A stretch of DNA of 64,000 nt from Cristatella mucedo (GCA_009760855.2 WPIO01000008.1:5302001-5366000), one strand, 5' to 3'; positions 19,455 through 32,052 are shown, numbered from the stretch's first letter. The notes: generated by a model not told the origin, from the letters alone. A program made the numbers and translations.

Positions 19455-19612
19455 CAAGACTTTGAGAGATAAGTCGAATAAGACTCTGAGAGATAAGACG
19501 AATAAGACTCTGAGAGATAAGACGAATAAGACTATGAGAGATAAGACGATACGACTCTGAGGAATAAGACGAATAGGAATCTGAGAGATTAGACGATAAG
19601 ACTCTGAGAGAC
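19455..19612 (+). repeat. 24-bp minisatellite
   Basis: The unit ACTCTGAGAGATAAGACGAATAAG repeats about six times and decays to the right. The unit is a multiple of three and encodes (NKTLRDKT) in a plus frame open from 19246 to 19560, but nothing else supports a gene here. Confidence 0.88.
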
Positions 19613-20585
19613 GGCAGCTACTTTGTCGCTCCTAAGAGTCTGCCGTCGCATCAAGCAACAGGTCAACAAGGGCACCGGTAAGCGGCCGCATTTAATAGTA
19701 TTTTTGTAGAAGAGCTTGGTGCTTCTGGCAGCCAACGCGGACTAGGCATGCTTTTTTCCTCGAGAGAGCGTGGAGACGCATGGCTGCGGCGGCGTCCTCG
19801 GCACCGGCCGCCGCGTCGCGGCGATGCGCTTGCACCGGCTGCATGCGAGCGCGACGCGGCGACGGCGCTGAGGCTACGCACCCCACTGACTGCGACGACG
19901 ATGGCGACGCTGGCGGCGAGGATTAGCGTTGCTGTCGAAAGCATCTTTTCAGCTTGTCTTGTCAGCTTTTTTCGGTCGAGCGTGTCGTCCGAGTATTTGC
20001 AAGCAGGGTCCACTGCTTACAGGCAATGGTGCACGCGAGGTTGTCGTAACCTGCTGCCGTCTCCGCCGTTCTCCCGAGACGCGAGAGCTGGAGGACTCGC
20101 GCACCGACCGGCTCGCGTCTCACTCTTTCTCAGGAGAAAGAGAGAGTGAGGCCTCGAGTGCCGCTCGAGAGGCGGAGAACGGCGAAGATGACGAGAAGCC
20201 GACGCTCTGGACCGACCCGTCTAGCTCGTCGGGACGCCGCGGCAGGGTGTAAATGCGGGTCCGTCCGCGCACGCTTCTCCCGGAGCTCGAATATCGAAGT
20301 AGTATGAATATGCATGAGTCGATGCGCGCCCCCACGAGATCGAACCAGAGGCTCGCATGAGTCACTGCCGGCTATGCGTCAAACGAGCCTAAATAATGTA
20401 TGCCCCCTCGCGACGGACGTCTCGCTCGCAGCCGACGCTGCTGTTATGGCGGCGTGGGTCGCCCGGCCATGTGCGCTTCCGCCCCGGCATTCTGGGTGAC
20501 TGTAACTCTGTCGCGGGCTAATACGCCCAACAGGCGCTTCGTCGAGCGGTACCTGCCGCTCACCCACGCGCCGCGAGCATCTCGC

Positions 20586-20587
<2 letters not shown>

Positions 20588-20681
<94 letters not shown>
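20588..20681. repeat. CT dinucleotide array, 94 bp
   Basis: A pure TC run in GC-rich intergenic DNA. Confidence 0.95.
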
Positions 20682-20683
<2 letters not shown>

Positions 20684-21019
20684 TGTACGAGTCGTTACGT
20701 GGCGCACGAACCGGAGTGTCGTGGCGCCGCTAGGTCGCAGGTAACTGCACCCGCTCCGGATGCACAGTTGCAATGTCAAGATGGTCACCCGAGACATAAT
20801 CAGCAAACGATGAGACGGCGTCAACTCGATGGCGATCTAATGGTGGACGGACGTCGCGGCCTGCTCGGACGAGGGGGGAGGCTGCCGCTCGTTTGCCGCG
20901 CTCTTGATGGGCGCAAAGCGAAGAGCCCGCAGTCCTCACCTCACCAGAGGCCAAATGCGGCCGCAGAGTGCAGGGATGCAGCCACCGAACCGCGAGTGCC
21001 TCGATCCTCCATAGAAAGA

Positions 21020-21108
21020 GATGAAAGAGAGAGAGAGAGAGAGGGAGAGAAAGTGGGGGGCTGTGTGGGAGAGAATGTGTGTGAGAGCGAGCGATCGAGA
21101 GAGAGAGA

Positions 21109-21185
<77 letters not shown>

Positions 21186-21189
21186 ATAG

Positions 21190-21231
<42 letters not shown>

Positions 21232-21287
21232 GGGGGAAGAGGGGGAGAGAGAGAGAGCGAGCGAGCGAGCGAGAGAGAGAGAGAGAT

Positions 21288-21376
<89 letters not shown>
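21020..21376. repeat. Compound GA / TA / GAGC array
   Basis: Blocks of GA are separated by a TA run (21190-21216), a G-rich patch and GAGC units. It is purine-rich on the plus strand for almost its whole length. Confidence 0.93.
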
Positions 21377-21379
<3 letters not shown>

Positions 21380-22304
21380 TCCGACGGTACACATTATATA
21401 CGCTTATAGATGTATATACGATTTCTTATGCAGTATATATAAGCTTATGTATACGTACACTACGTATTTATTTACTCCGGCGGAGCGGGACGGAGAACAA
21501 CGCTGGCTCAGCGGGTTTGCTAATTATGCTATTTATTGTAAGACCCGACCGTCGCCTACACGGTCGGTCTAGTATCTAACCGTAACTTTTCTAGAATGCC
21601 AGTAATGAGCCGCAATGTTTTTAAAGGTACCTCGGGAGTCACACAACCGTCAAGGTGCTGAAATAGAGAAGAATTAAGTTTTCGCGTAATAATAGTCAGT
21701 TTAGGCGGGTTTCTCTTTCGGTGACGTGGACCCATCCGCGGCCCACAACTTGGAACACTACTCCTAACTGACCCTGCGGCTAGGAGTGGGATACGTTAAC
21801 AAATCAAACGTGATTTGAATATTGTGGAAACTGGCGAGCAAGTCTACCCGAAGATCCACACTTGAAGGGTATTGGCTCTTATTAGCGCCAAGCGTCCACT
21901 CAGGACATGCCCCTCTCCAGACGTGACGGCCCCGGAAGTGCCAACCGCCGGACGTGCCCAATGGCTACGAACAGTCTATTATGACCCTACGGGTCACGAC
22001 CCAATGGGCAAGCCACGTACAGATGTGAGCAGTTCATTATGACCTTTCAGCTTTAGCTGACAAGTACTAACACCACTTAGGTGTATCTGTGTGCGATCGA
22101 GAAAATAGCTGTATTACTGCATGCTCGTACTTGATGCTCACTCATTTTTGCACTGTCAAATGACAGCGCCGAATGCGTGACAGTAGATCTAGCATATTAT
22201 ATTAAAACTAGAGTAGCTTTTACGACCGAGTCAGCCTCAAGCATACGCGTAGAAAATTATGGCTTCACTGGCTGTCGGAGATCTCGATTTCCTGCACTGT
22301 ACCA

Positions 22305-22832
22305 CACTTCAAGGTTTTGTCGCTCACTTTTAGGTTACTTCGTTCTTTGGCTCCAGCCTATCTCTCAGATTTACTCCGAAACCAGGCCAAGCATCATACC
22401 ACCCGTTTTTCGGAATTCAACAGTCTACAAAAACCTCGTACAAACCTCAAATCCTTTGGAGACCGTGCATTTAGTTCGTATGCTCCCAAAGCCTGGAACT
22501 CCCACCCAACTTGCTTCAGAACATCCCCTGACTTGACCACATTTAAAAAGAACTTAAAAACACACCTTTTTAGGACAGCATTTATTGGGTACCTCTGATT
22601 CGTCCTTGATGTGCTTATGCGTGCTGACATTGTGCATGCTGCCACTAACCAAATTTGCATGCTGACCCTGTGCATGTCACCCCTAACCGTGTTATTGATT
22701 TTGTTTGTTTATCAAGCATGATATTACTCACCGTTCAATTGCATTTCCCTTTGCAGCAAATGTTAAAGCGCCTAGAGAGGGATTGAGTTCTCTGAGGGCC
22801 CTTTATCAAGTGCATTATTATTATTACTATTC
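22305..22832 (+). mobile_element. LINE family 1 3' fragment
   Basis: The frame starts within 'LSLTFRLLRSLAPAYLSDLL', continues '[20 protein letters not shown]', and ends with the family tail at about 22815. Its right flank is the segment repeated at 28515. Confidence 0.85.
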
Positions 22833-23086
22833 AACCGGAGCTCTAGAAAGATTCTAGTGCAAATGTCACGTCGGAAAGAAAGCCTGCCGGAAAGTTTTAT
22901 GTTACACGGGCACGTTTTAGGGATATATGCACGTCAGCATGTTTATATGCAGCGTACGAAGACGAGTGATAGATTTGCATACATCCTGGATTGCTCAGGA
23001 TTCTCTGCTATCTCAGTCACCTGACTATGGGCCTTAGCCCAGTGGGTGAGGCTGTCACACTTCTCTGACAAGGTCGCAAGGTCTAT
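22833..23086 (+). repeat. Segment duplicated at 28517-28770
   Basis: This is the partner of the block at 28517. Between the two partners lies the LINE array. The last 60 bases look like the head of a tRNA-derived SINE. Confidence 0.75.
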
Positions 23087-23104
23087 GGCTATCTAGGATA
23101 TCTA

Positions 23105-25557
23105 AACGCTTGTCGCTTCGGGCTGCTGGGTCTCCCACACCGGCAGCTGCCTTAGCTACGCCGGAGGCTAGTAACCTGCATGCTAGTTATGATTGTCAGC
23201 AGCTGTTATCGCTTCGTCATCGTAGATCAAATGAATTCCTAGATATTAATGTTGTTGCTAAGATTCATGAACTATGCACACAAGAAAAGCACCCGTAGCC
23301 GCCGCGGTGGCCGGAACCGTCAGGTCAGACGCCGCTCGTTGGGCGGAAGCTGTGAGCTGAGTACCCGCTCGTTTGGTATTCCTAGCATTGTCTCGAACCC
23401 CTAAGCACGCTCTCCCACATGCTTCACTGTAAATCTCTCTAACCTAGTGGTCACCAGGCCTGTTGTAACTCGATCGGCCAGACTTAACGCTTGCCTTTGG
23501 AATCCTCGCTCAATGTGCAATAAGCCTCTGGTAATAAGCGACCTTATTCCTGAAAATGGTATCGACCTGCTCGCCCTAACTGAAACTTGGCTAAAATCGA
23601 TAAACTGCCCGACAATTAAAGACGCTAACCCGTCTGGTTTCTCGTTCTTTCACACCCCTAGATTGATCAAAACTGGAGGTGGAGTTGCTATTATCGTTCA
23701 CTCGAAATTCAACTTCAAGCCAATTGCAGTACCCTCGAAGCAGTCTTTTAAATAAATTGTCTTGGTCTCATCCGAAAAAGAAGCTACCAATAGTGGCAGT
23801 AGTCTATCGCCCACCATGTATAAAATCCTCCTTTATCTCAGATTTCTCCTATCTCATTGCGATTCTGTGTGCAAGACATCGATCCATCCTCGTTATGGGT
23901 GATTTCAACGTTCACTTTGATAACTTATCTGACGCTTTCAGTACCGAATTTATTGCACTGACTGACTCATTGTCTCTTGTGGCTCATGTGCATGGCTCTA
24001 CTCACATCAAAGGTCACACACTCGACCAGATTTTCTCATACAACTGCACTGTTTCATTACCTAATATTATCAAATCCTGCTTATCTGATCACATGCAGAT
24101 CTCATTCAATCTACAGTGTGTGCCAACCTCATTCTCTAAAATAACCCGTGAATCGCGAAACCTCAAGACCCTTGACATCGATGCTGTCCGTGCGAGAATA
24201 TCTGCTTCACCTCTGCTGTTCAGTCTTCCCTCTGATCTGTCATCATTGGTAGATAGCTACAACACGACACTAGCTGACACGCTCGACGAGTTTGCACCTC
24301 TGACAAAGCGCACTGTGCGCCCCCGCCCAGATGGCCTATGGTTTACCGCGGACATTAAACTAGCCAGGTCTACTAAGTGAAAGCTTGAAAAAGCATAGAA
24401 AAGATGTGGGCTGACTGTCCATCGACAGGCATACGAAGACTACTGTAGGTCGTACCAATCGATCCTAGCAAAGGCCAAGTCCAGTTTCTATAAAAACATT
24501 GTTGAATCACAGATGCACAATCCAAAAATGCTGACGTCGACGATAAACCATCTCCTCAACCGCTCCCAGATTTGCTCCTTACCTGTAGATCCTTGTGATG
24601 ATCTAGCCGATCGCTTTTATCGATTCTTTGTGCAGAAGATAGACAAGATCAGGAAATCCATCCCTGCGATGACAACATCTCCACTAGAATGCCGTTACCC
24701 GATTCCAGGCTGCACCTCAATGTCTACATTTAAGCAGGTCACTAGTGATCACGTCCTGAAGTTCCTATCTCAATAAAAGAAGACAACAAGTCCTCTGGAG
24801 CCTATTCCCACTGTCCTGCTCCGACGTTGCATTGATCTGCTGCTGCCATGCATAACTAACATCATTAATATGTCATTACCCTCAGGTCATGTCCCAGAAT
24901 CTTTCAAAAAAGCTGTAGTCAGGCCACTTCTCAAGAAAGCGACACTCAACCAAGAGAACTTAAGCACCTACCGCCCAGTCTCCCTTCTAAGATTCCTATC
25001 AAAGACACTGGAACGGGTCGTGGCGGACCTGCTGAACTCATATATCGAAACCTCACACCTTGCTAGTAAGTTCCAGTCTGACTTTAGAGCTAATCACTCC
25101 ACAGAGTCAGCATTGCTTCGGGTATACAACGACCTACTTAGGAATGCAGACATGGGTAGAGTGTTTCTGCTTGTTTTGCTCAATCTTTCGGCAGCGTTTG
25201 ATGCCATCGATCACAAAGTTCTTCTAGAGCGCCTCTCATCTCGCCTGGGCATCACTGGCACTGCTCTGCAGTGGTTCAGGTCCTATCTCAGTGGCAGACT
25301 CCAGAGTATTGACGTGAATGGACAAAGATCATCCGAGGTACCTCTGAAATATGGGGTACCTCAGGGCTCCATGCTAGGGTCCGGTTCTTTTCACGGTTTA
25401 TACTCTCCCTCTTGCTGATGTGATTGCCAAGCACAATCTAGGCTTTCACTTCTATGCGGATGACAATCAGTTGTACCTTTGCTTTGATCCCTCCCAGCCT
25501 TCGAGCACCTCGAATTCTCTCAACTCACTTGCTGCAATGATTGATGACATCCGCACA
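23105..25557 (+). mobile_element. LINE family 1, long copy with endonuclease and reverse transcriptase, frameshifted
   Basis: This is the most complete 5' part in the window. An APE-type endonuclease is visible in two frames: 'LNACLWNPRSMCNKPLVISD', 'LLALTETWL', then 'VYRPPC', 'ILVMGDFNVHFDN', 'HTLDQIF' and 'SDHMQ'. The RT follows from 24870 ('YRPVSLLRFLSKTLERV', 'LSAAFDAIDHKVL', 'GVPQGSMLG', and after a frameshift 'FYADDNQLYL'). Frame breaks near 23755, 24375, 24776 and 25390 make it non-autonomous. At about 25557 it is joined directly to another partial copy. Confidence 0.88.
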
Positions 25558-27346
25558 TGCCTCAATGTCTGCATTTAAACAGGTCACTAGTGATGTAGTC
25601 CTAAAGCTCGTATCTCAATCAAAGAAGACAACAATTCCACTGGACCCTATTCCCACTGTCCTGCTCCTACGCTGCATTGATCTGCTGCTGCCATGCATAA
25701 CTAACATCATTAATATGTCATTAGCCTCAGGTCATGTCCCAGAACCTTTAAAAAAAGCTGTAGTCAGGCCACTTCTCAAGAAAACAACACTAGACCAAGA
25801 GAACTTGAGCAACTACCGCCCAGTCTCCCTTCTACCATTCCTATCAAAGACACTGGAACGGGTCGTGGCAGACCAGCTGAACTCGTATATTGAAACCTCA
25901 CACCTTGCTAGTAAGTTCCAGTCTGGCTTTAGAGCTAATCACTCCACAGAGTCAGCATTGCTTCGGGTATACAACGACCTACTTAGGAATGCAGACATGG
26001 GTAGAGTGTCTCTTCTTGCTTTGCTCGATCTTTCGGCAGCTTTTGATACCATCGATCACAAAGTACTTCTAGAGCGCCTCTCATCTCGCCTGGGCATCAC
26101 TGGCACTGCTCTGCAGTGGTTCAGGTCCTATCTCAGTGGGAGACTCCAGAGTGTTGACGTGAATGGACAAAGATCATCTGAAGTACCTCTAAAATATGGA
26201 GTACCTCAGGGCTCTGTGCTAGGTCCGGTCCTTTTCACCGTTTATACTCTCCCTCTCGCTGATGTGATTGCCAAGCACAATCTAGGCTTTCACTTCCATG
26301 CGGATGATACTCAGTTGTACCTTTGCTTTGATCCCTCCCAGCCTTCGAGCACCTCAAATTCTCTCAACTCACTTGCTGCATGCATTGATGACATCCGATC
26401 ATGGATGGCAGCAAATTTTCTAAAACTAAACGATGATAAAACTAACTTACTAGTTATGGGCAAACCTAGTGTTATTCAGAAATTGGAAAGGCTGACTTTC
26501 AAAATTGGCTCTGCCAGCATATCTCCAGTTGCATCAGCTCGAAGTCTAGGTGTCATATTCCAAAGCGACCTCTCGTTAGACGACCACATCAGCTCTGGTC
26601 TTGTTTAGATAAGGATACCACGTCCAAGTTGGTCCATGCATTCGTGACATCTCGTCTCGACTTCTGCAACTCACTGCTTACTGGCCTACCAGCATGTGCG
26701 ATCAGGCGATTGCAGCTGGTGCAAAACTCTGCAGCTAGGCTTGTCTGTCGTGAGCGTCGCAGTTGCCACATTACTCCACTTCTCGCCGACATGCACTGGC
26801 TACCAGTCAAGCAACGGATTGACTTCAAGGTTTTGTCGCTCACTTTTAGATCTCTTCATTCTATGGCTCCAGCCTATCTTTCAGATATACTACCCCATCA
26901 GGCAAAGCATCGTACCACTCGCTTTTCGGAATCCAACAGTCTAGAAATACCTCGTACAAACCTTAAATCCTTTGGAGACCGTGCATTTAGCTCGCATGCT
27001 CCCACAGCCTGGAACTCCCTCCCGACCTGCATCAGAACATCCCCTGACCTGACCACATTTAAAAGAAACTTAAAACCATACCTATTTAGGACAGCATTTA
27101 GTGGGTCCTTGTGATTCGTCCTCGATGTGCTTATGCGTGCTGACACTGTTCAAGCTGCCACTAACAACATTTGCATGCTGACCCAGTGCATGTAACCCCT
27201 AACCATGTTATTCATTTTGTTTGTTTTTCAAGCATGATTTTACTTACTATTCTATTGCGTATCACTTTGCAGCAAATGGAAAGCGCCTAGAAAGAGATTA
27301 AGTTCTCTGAGGGCGCTTTATCAAGTGCAATATTATTATTATTATG
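25556..27346 (+). mobile_element. LINE family 1, second copy with an almost intact RT
   Basis: One open frame of 355 codons from 25541 carries the RT blocks in order: 'NYRPVSLLPFLSKTLERV', 'HSTESALLRVYNDL', 'LDLSAAFDTIDHKVL', 'GVPQGSVLGPVLF' and 'HADDTQLYL'. It ends at a deletion near 26595 that removes about 50 codons' worth of sequence. The final domain resumes at 26608-27114, then the 3' UTR and TTA tail. The copy is young by its open frames. The catalytic box reads HADD. Confidence 0.88.
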
Positions 27347-27548
27347 GATGGCAGCAAATTTTCTAAAACTAAACGAGGATAAAACTAACTCTTGCATGCC
27401 GACCCTGTGCATGTCACTCCTAACCATGTTATTCATTTTGATTATTTTTCAAGCATGATTTTACTTACCATTTAATTGCATTTCCCTTTGCAGCAAATGT
27501 AAAGCGCCTAGAAAGAGATTAAGTTCTCTGAGGGCGCTTTATCAAGTA

Positions 27549-27580
<32 letters not shown>
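27346..27580 (+). mobile_element. LINE family 1 copy with large internal deletion
   Basis: About 45 bases of ORF2 ('ATGGATGGCAGCAAATTTTC ... ACTAAC') are fused directly to the 3' UTR at 'TGCATGCCGACCCTGTGCA' and the normal tail, ending in about nine ATT repeats. The internal loss removes the whole C-terminal domain. Confidence 0.8.
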
Positions 27581-27585
<5 letters not shown>

Positions 27586-28516
27586 CCAGTTATGGGCAAA
27601 CCCAGTGCGATTCAGAAATTGGAAAGGCTGAAGGTCAAAATTGGCTCTGCCAGCATATCTCCAGTTGCATCAGCTCGAAGTCTAGGTGTCAAATTCCAAA
27701 GCGACCTCTCGTTAGAAGACCATATCAGCTCCACAGTCAAATCAGCCTATTTTCAGCTTCATAACATTGCTAAAATATGGTCTTGTTTAGATAAGGATAC
27801 CACGTCCAAGTTGGTCCATGCATTCGTGACATCCCGTCTCGAATTCTGCAACTCACTGCTTACTGGCCTACCAGCAAGTGCCATCAGGCGATTGCAGCTG
27901 GTGCAAAACTCTGCAGTCAGGCTTGTCTGTCGTGAGCGTCGCAGTTGCCACACCACTTCTCGCCGCCCTGCACTGGCTACCAGTCAAGCAACGCATCGAC
28001 TTTAAGGTTTTGTCGCTCACTTTTAGGTTACTTCATTTTTTGGCTCCAGCCTTTCTTTCAGATATATTCCCCCAACAGGCCAAGCATCGTACCTTCCGCT
28101 TTTAAGAATCCAAGAGTTTACAAATACCTCATACAAACCTAAAATCCTTTGGAGACCGTGCATTTAGTTCGTATGCTCCCAAAGCCTGGAACTCCCTCCC
28201 GACCTGTGTCAGAACATCATCCCTGACTTGATCACATTTAAAAAGAAGTTAAAAACACCTTCTTAGGACAGCATTTATTGGGTCCCTGTGATTCGTCCTT
28301 CATGTGCTTGTGCTTGCTGACACTGTGCATGCTGCCACTAACCACGTTTGCATGCTGACCCTGTGCATGTCACCCCTAACCGTATTATTTATGTTGTTTA
28401 TCAAGCATGATATTACTCACCATTCAATCGTGTTTCCCTTTGCATCAAATGTATAGCTCCTCGAAGGAGATTGAGTTCTCTGAGGGCGCTTTATCAAGGC
28501 ATTATTATTTTTATTA
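27581..28516 (+). mobile_element. LINE family 1, ORF2 C-terminus and 3' UTR
   Basis: The copy starts at 'VMGKPSAIQKLERLKVKI', continues through '[20 protein letters not shown]' and the 3' UTR, and ends at ATTATTATTTTTATTATT. A short deletion in 'HTTSRRP' shifts the frame. Confidence 0.82.
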
Positions 28517-28770
28517 TTCAACCAGAGCTCTAGAAAGATTCCAGGGCCAAGGTCACGTTGGAAAGAAAGCCTGCCGGAAAGTTTTAGGTTGCATGGGCAC
28601 GTTTTAGGGATATATGCAGGTCAGCATGCTTATATGCAGCGTACCAAGACAAGTGATAGATTTGCATACATCCTGGATTGCTCAGGATTCTCTACTATCT
28701 CAGTCACCTGACTATGGGCCTTAGCCCAGTGGGTGAGGCTGTCACACTTTTCTGTCAAGGTCGCATGGTT
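28517..28770 (+). repeat. Segment duplicated from 22833-23086
   Basis: 'TTCAACCAGAGCTCTAGAAAG' through 'GGGTGAGGCTGTCACACTT' repeats the right flank of the LINE at 22305-22832 with a few percent divergence. The duplication includes the LINE 3' ends on the left, so it is a genomic duplication of about 780 bp and not only a mobile copy. Its end contains a tRNA-like A-box ('TTAGCCCAGTGGGTGAGG'). Confidence 0.75.
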
Positions 28771-31194
28771 ATTAGCTCGAGTTCACAGGGAGCCATTGGC
28801 TACTTCGCACTGCCTGCCAGCGTCCAACAACTTCTAACGGTCCTCTGCTGCAATATAAAGAAGGCTGTTGAATTAGCTGAACTTTACTCTTCAAGACTTT
28901 AGTATTAAGAGCTTTATTATTTTAATTTTTTTCTCATTATTTAGAGCTTTATTACAGCTAATGAAAGTTGCTGGCCTGCGAGCTGCACCTGCACGCGTCT
29001 GCCGAATCAGGTCGGTCGGCATTCTTAGTAGACCAATGCCATTTCGGATGCCATTTTATGCGTAATCCGGGGGGGGGGGGCACTTGGCACCCGGGCGCTG
29101 GGCTCAGTGGCGGAAAATGACCAGTGAGGATGATACGGTTGTGCTGTCATCAAGACATTTACGGCCATTAATTCCAAAGTAAGAGGCGTGAGCCATACCG
29201 ACTTGCCCATCTCGACTGCATTTGAAGCAGGTTTCCAGTACGCGGGTGAATTAAGGAGCGTTAGGATCGTTGTCTTGGAAAACGCGTCGAAGGCAGTGGC
29301 GCTTACGATTGGAATCGCGCTTACAATCCGAATGCCTGCACGACAGGAGAACTCGTTATTCCCAACCGCATACGACCAGTCCGATTGGCTTGGTCTAAAG
29401 CGCCGCCGAGATTGAAGCGCGGCTGATGGATCGACCATTGTCGACCCAATCGGGTTCTCTTCCCACGCACCTAAGCGGTTTTGCTGTCACAGCAGTTTCG
29501 AGAATCCGTTTGCAATCGCAAGCGTCGCCTTGCTAATTTTGGAAAGTATGCTTACTTTGGCCCAGTGGTTAAGGCGCTCGCCTCTATCAACCAAGGTCAA
29601 GACGAATGCATCTGATTGCCAAGGTCATGCGCTCGAGTCCTCGAGTCCCGCAGCACGTGTGAGGCACCCGAGTAAAGACGAAGGTCTCCGAGGCAAACGA
29701 ACTATACATGATTTCCAGTGTAGAGCTAGCGCCGTTCGACTGAGAGCGGTCCAAAATTAGAAGCTTGGTCACTCGGTTCGTCGGCTCGAGCGTTAAAACG
29801 GCGGCGCCAGCTAAATCAGCCGGACTACGGCGAATGATTATTTTTCGCTATTACGCGATTATGCGATAGTTTATTGACGAGGCCGTGTACAAATCCGGTG
29901 CGTTACCTGCGGTAGGCTGGCAGTTGGGATTCGACAGTCGCTAGCGGCGTTGGAGCTGATTTCAGCTCTGGGCCACAGAGCTGCTGGTGTACGTCACGGC
30001 CGTTGTTGAGGGCATGTAATCGTCCACTGCTGTCAAATAGACTAGTCTGCATTATGGATACGGACTGGATTTGTCAAGGCATGAGAGCATTCCCCGGTCG
30101 CTGCCGCGTTCCTGCTACTGCCGGCGTACCCTGCATGCACCGGTGCAGCGCCGAAGAGTAGCTGACCACAAGGTTCAGGCGTCGCTGGCATTCGTCGCGC
30201 GTCGGTTGAGACCGGCGCCGTCGCGAGCGCTGCTTTCGCGGCCTTGTTCTGACCGGATATGGAGGCCGCACTGCACGTTTGCAACCTTTTCCCTCTCGAG
30301 TCTACGGGAGGCGCTGGACGACGGACGCAGTGCGGCGGCGGCAGCTCGGTCACCGACGCAGATGAGGCGGAGGTAGCGCTGCCAAGTTTTCTGCGGGCAA
30401 ACGTCCGTGAGACGCCGGCAAAGCTGAGCTTAAAATAGTGAACTATACGAAGGGACGCCCGGCGGAGATCTTTATGGCCGAGTAACTGACTAGCAGTTGA
30501 GCATCTATGAGGGGGATCGGCCATCGACGCTCAGATTGCATCAGCGGAAACATAATCTTCCCCCACGGCGAGCTCAGGAGTAGTAGCGCTGTCGGAGACT
30601 ACCTGGGTCGTTTCATGTTCGCATCCGCCTGGCGGATGCGTATAGGCGCAGGTAACACATTGGGAAGTCGATTTGGGAGTTTGCTCCTTGGCAAGTTTCG
30701 CAGGAAGTCGTGCGAGTCATCGAAGACCGTTTTGAAACGGTCGAACTGAGTTTTCAGGCTAATGCACCGAATTCAAAAAATCGTGCCGTCGCTGAATGGT
30801 CTGCAAAGAGCTGAGATAGTGGGATAGTAAATGCATTTATAGATAGTCTGGAAAGAGCTGAGATAGTACTTCAGATGAGTGCAGGGCGCTGAGGTAACTT
30901 CTAGCTTGTTACGAGAGTCACCGCAAGGGTTAGACTCCGTCCGCTCACCCTGCTAGTGCGGTTCAAGGCCATCAGTCAGCGGCACCTAGCTGTTTTGGAC
31001 CCGCGGGTCCTTTCATCCGCTTAACGCACTGTGAAAGAGCCATTTTGCATGTTTGCACTTAAGCTCACTCGCTCGACGGGCTAACCGGCTGCGAGCCCTC
31101 TTCCAGATCGGCTGGACGAAGACACGCTTTCAAGGATTCTGAAGGAGGCATCTACGGCTTCATCTAGCTTGGCAACGATAACAGAAATAATAAC
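28771..31194. other. Intergenic, no gene recognised
   Basis: This contains a diverged SINE (29555-29700), an open minus frame at 29025-29438 that I do not recognise, a run of ten G at 29070, and a 10-bp perfect inverted repeat at 30620-30640. Confidence 0.45.
29555..29700 (+). mobile_element. tRNA-derived SINE (type B), diverged
   Basis: 'TGGCCCAGTGGTTAAGGCGC' is a near-consensus tRNA A-box head; 'GGTCATGCGCTCGAGTCC' stands where the B-box belongs. The tail is partly recognisable ('GAGTAAAGACGAAGGTCTCC'). Confidence 0.5.
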
Positions 31195-31765
31195 AATAAT
31201 GCACTTGATAAAGCGCCCTCAGAGAACTCAATCTCTTTCTAGGCGCTTTACATTTGCTGCAAAGGGAAACGCGATTGAATGGTGAGTAATATCACGCTTG
31301 ATAAACAACATGACTAACATGATTAAGGGTGACACGCACAGGGTCAGCATGCAAACGTGGTTAGTGGCAGCATGCACAGTGTCAGCATGCACAGGCACGT
31401 GAAGGACGAATCACAGGGACCCACTAAATGCTGTCCTAATTAGGTGTTTTTAAGTTCTTTTTAAATGTGGTCAAGTCAGGTGTGTTGCGACACAAGTCGG
31501 GAGCAAGTTCCAGGCTTTGGGAGCATACGAACTAAATGCACGGTCTCCAAAGGATTTGAGGCTTTTGTGAGGTATTGGCAAACTGTTGGATTCCGACAAG
31601 CGGCTGGTACGATGCTTGGCCTAGTGTGGGAGTAAATCTGAGAGATAAGCTGGAGCCAAAGAACGAAGTGACCTAAAAGTGAGCGACAAAAGCTTGAAGT
31701 CGATGCGTTGCTTGACTGGGAGCCAGTGCAGGTCGGCGAGAAGTGGTGTGATGTGATGGATTGCG
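31195..31765 (-). mobile_element. LINE family 1 3' fragment, inverted
   Basis: Reverse-complement reading gives the tail 'TAAAGCGCCTAGAAAGAGAT', the 3' UTR, and ORF2 remnants of the '[15 protein letters not shown]' and 'LTFRSLRSLAPAYLS' regions. It stops next to a GA array at 31788. Confidence 0.82.
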
Positions 31766-31785
31766 TGTAGGCCTTAAAAAGTCGT

Positions 31786-31787
<2 letters not shown>

Positions 31788-31861
<74 letters not shown>

Positions 31862-31961
31862 AGAGAGAGTGAAAAGAAGAGAAAGACAGAGAAAGAGCGA
31901 GAGGCAGAAAGAGCGTGAGAGGAGAGAGAGAGAGGGAAAGAGAGAGAGAGGGAGAGAAAGG

Positions 31962-32050
<89 letters not shown>

Positions 32051-32052
32051 AG
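31788..32052. repeat. Compound GA array
   Basis: Two pure GA blocks (31790-31858 and 31964-32040) flank a purine-only spacer. It directly abuts an inverted LINE. Confidence 0.93.

Larger units (their letters stand above)
19613..22304. other. Intergenic, no gene recognised
   Basis: GC-rich unique sequence to 20587, then the CT and GA arrays, then AT-richer unique DNA. A minus frame at 19945-19667 starts 'MLSTATLILAASVAIVVAVS', which looks like a signal peptide or membrane segment, but the rest is low-complexity Ser/Ala/Arg and no exon structure follows. Confidence 0.45.

Noticed and set aside
23679-24380. Host gene with endonuclease/phosphatase fold
   Set aside because: The 'GDFNVHFDN' and 'SDHMQ' motifs belong to the LINE ORF2 endonuclease, contiguous with the RT.
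29025-29438. Minus-strand 137-codon frame as a gene
   Set aside because: No family recognised, no start context and no neighbouring exons; left as unexplained sequence.
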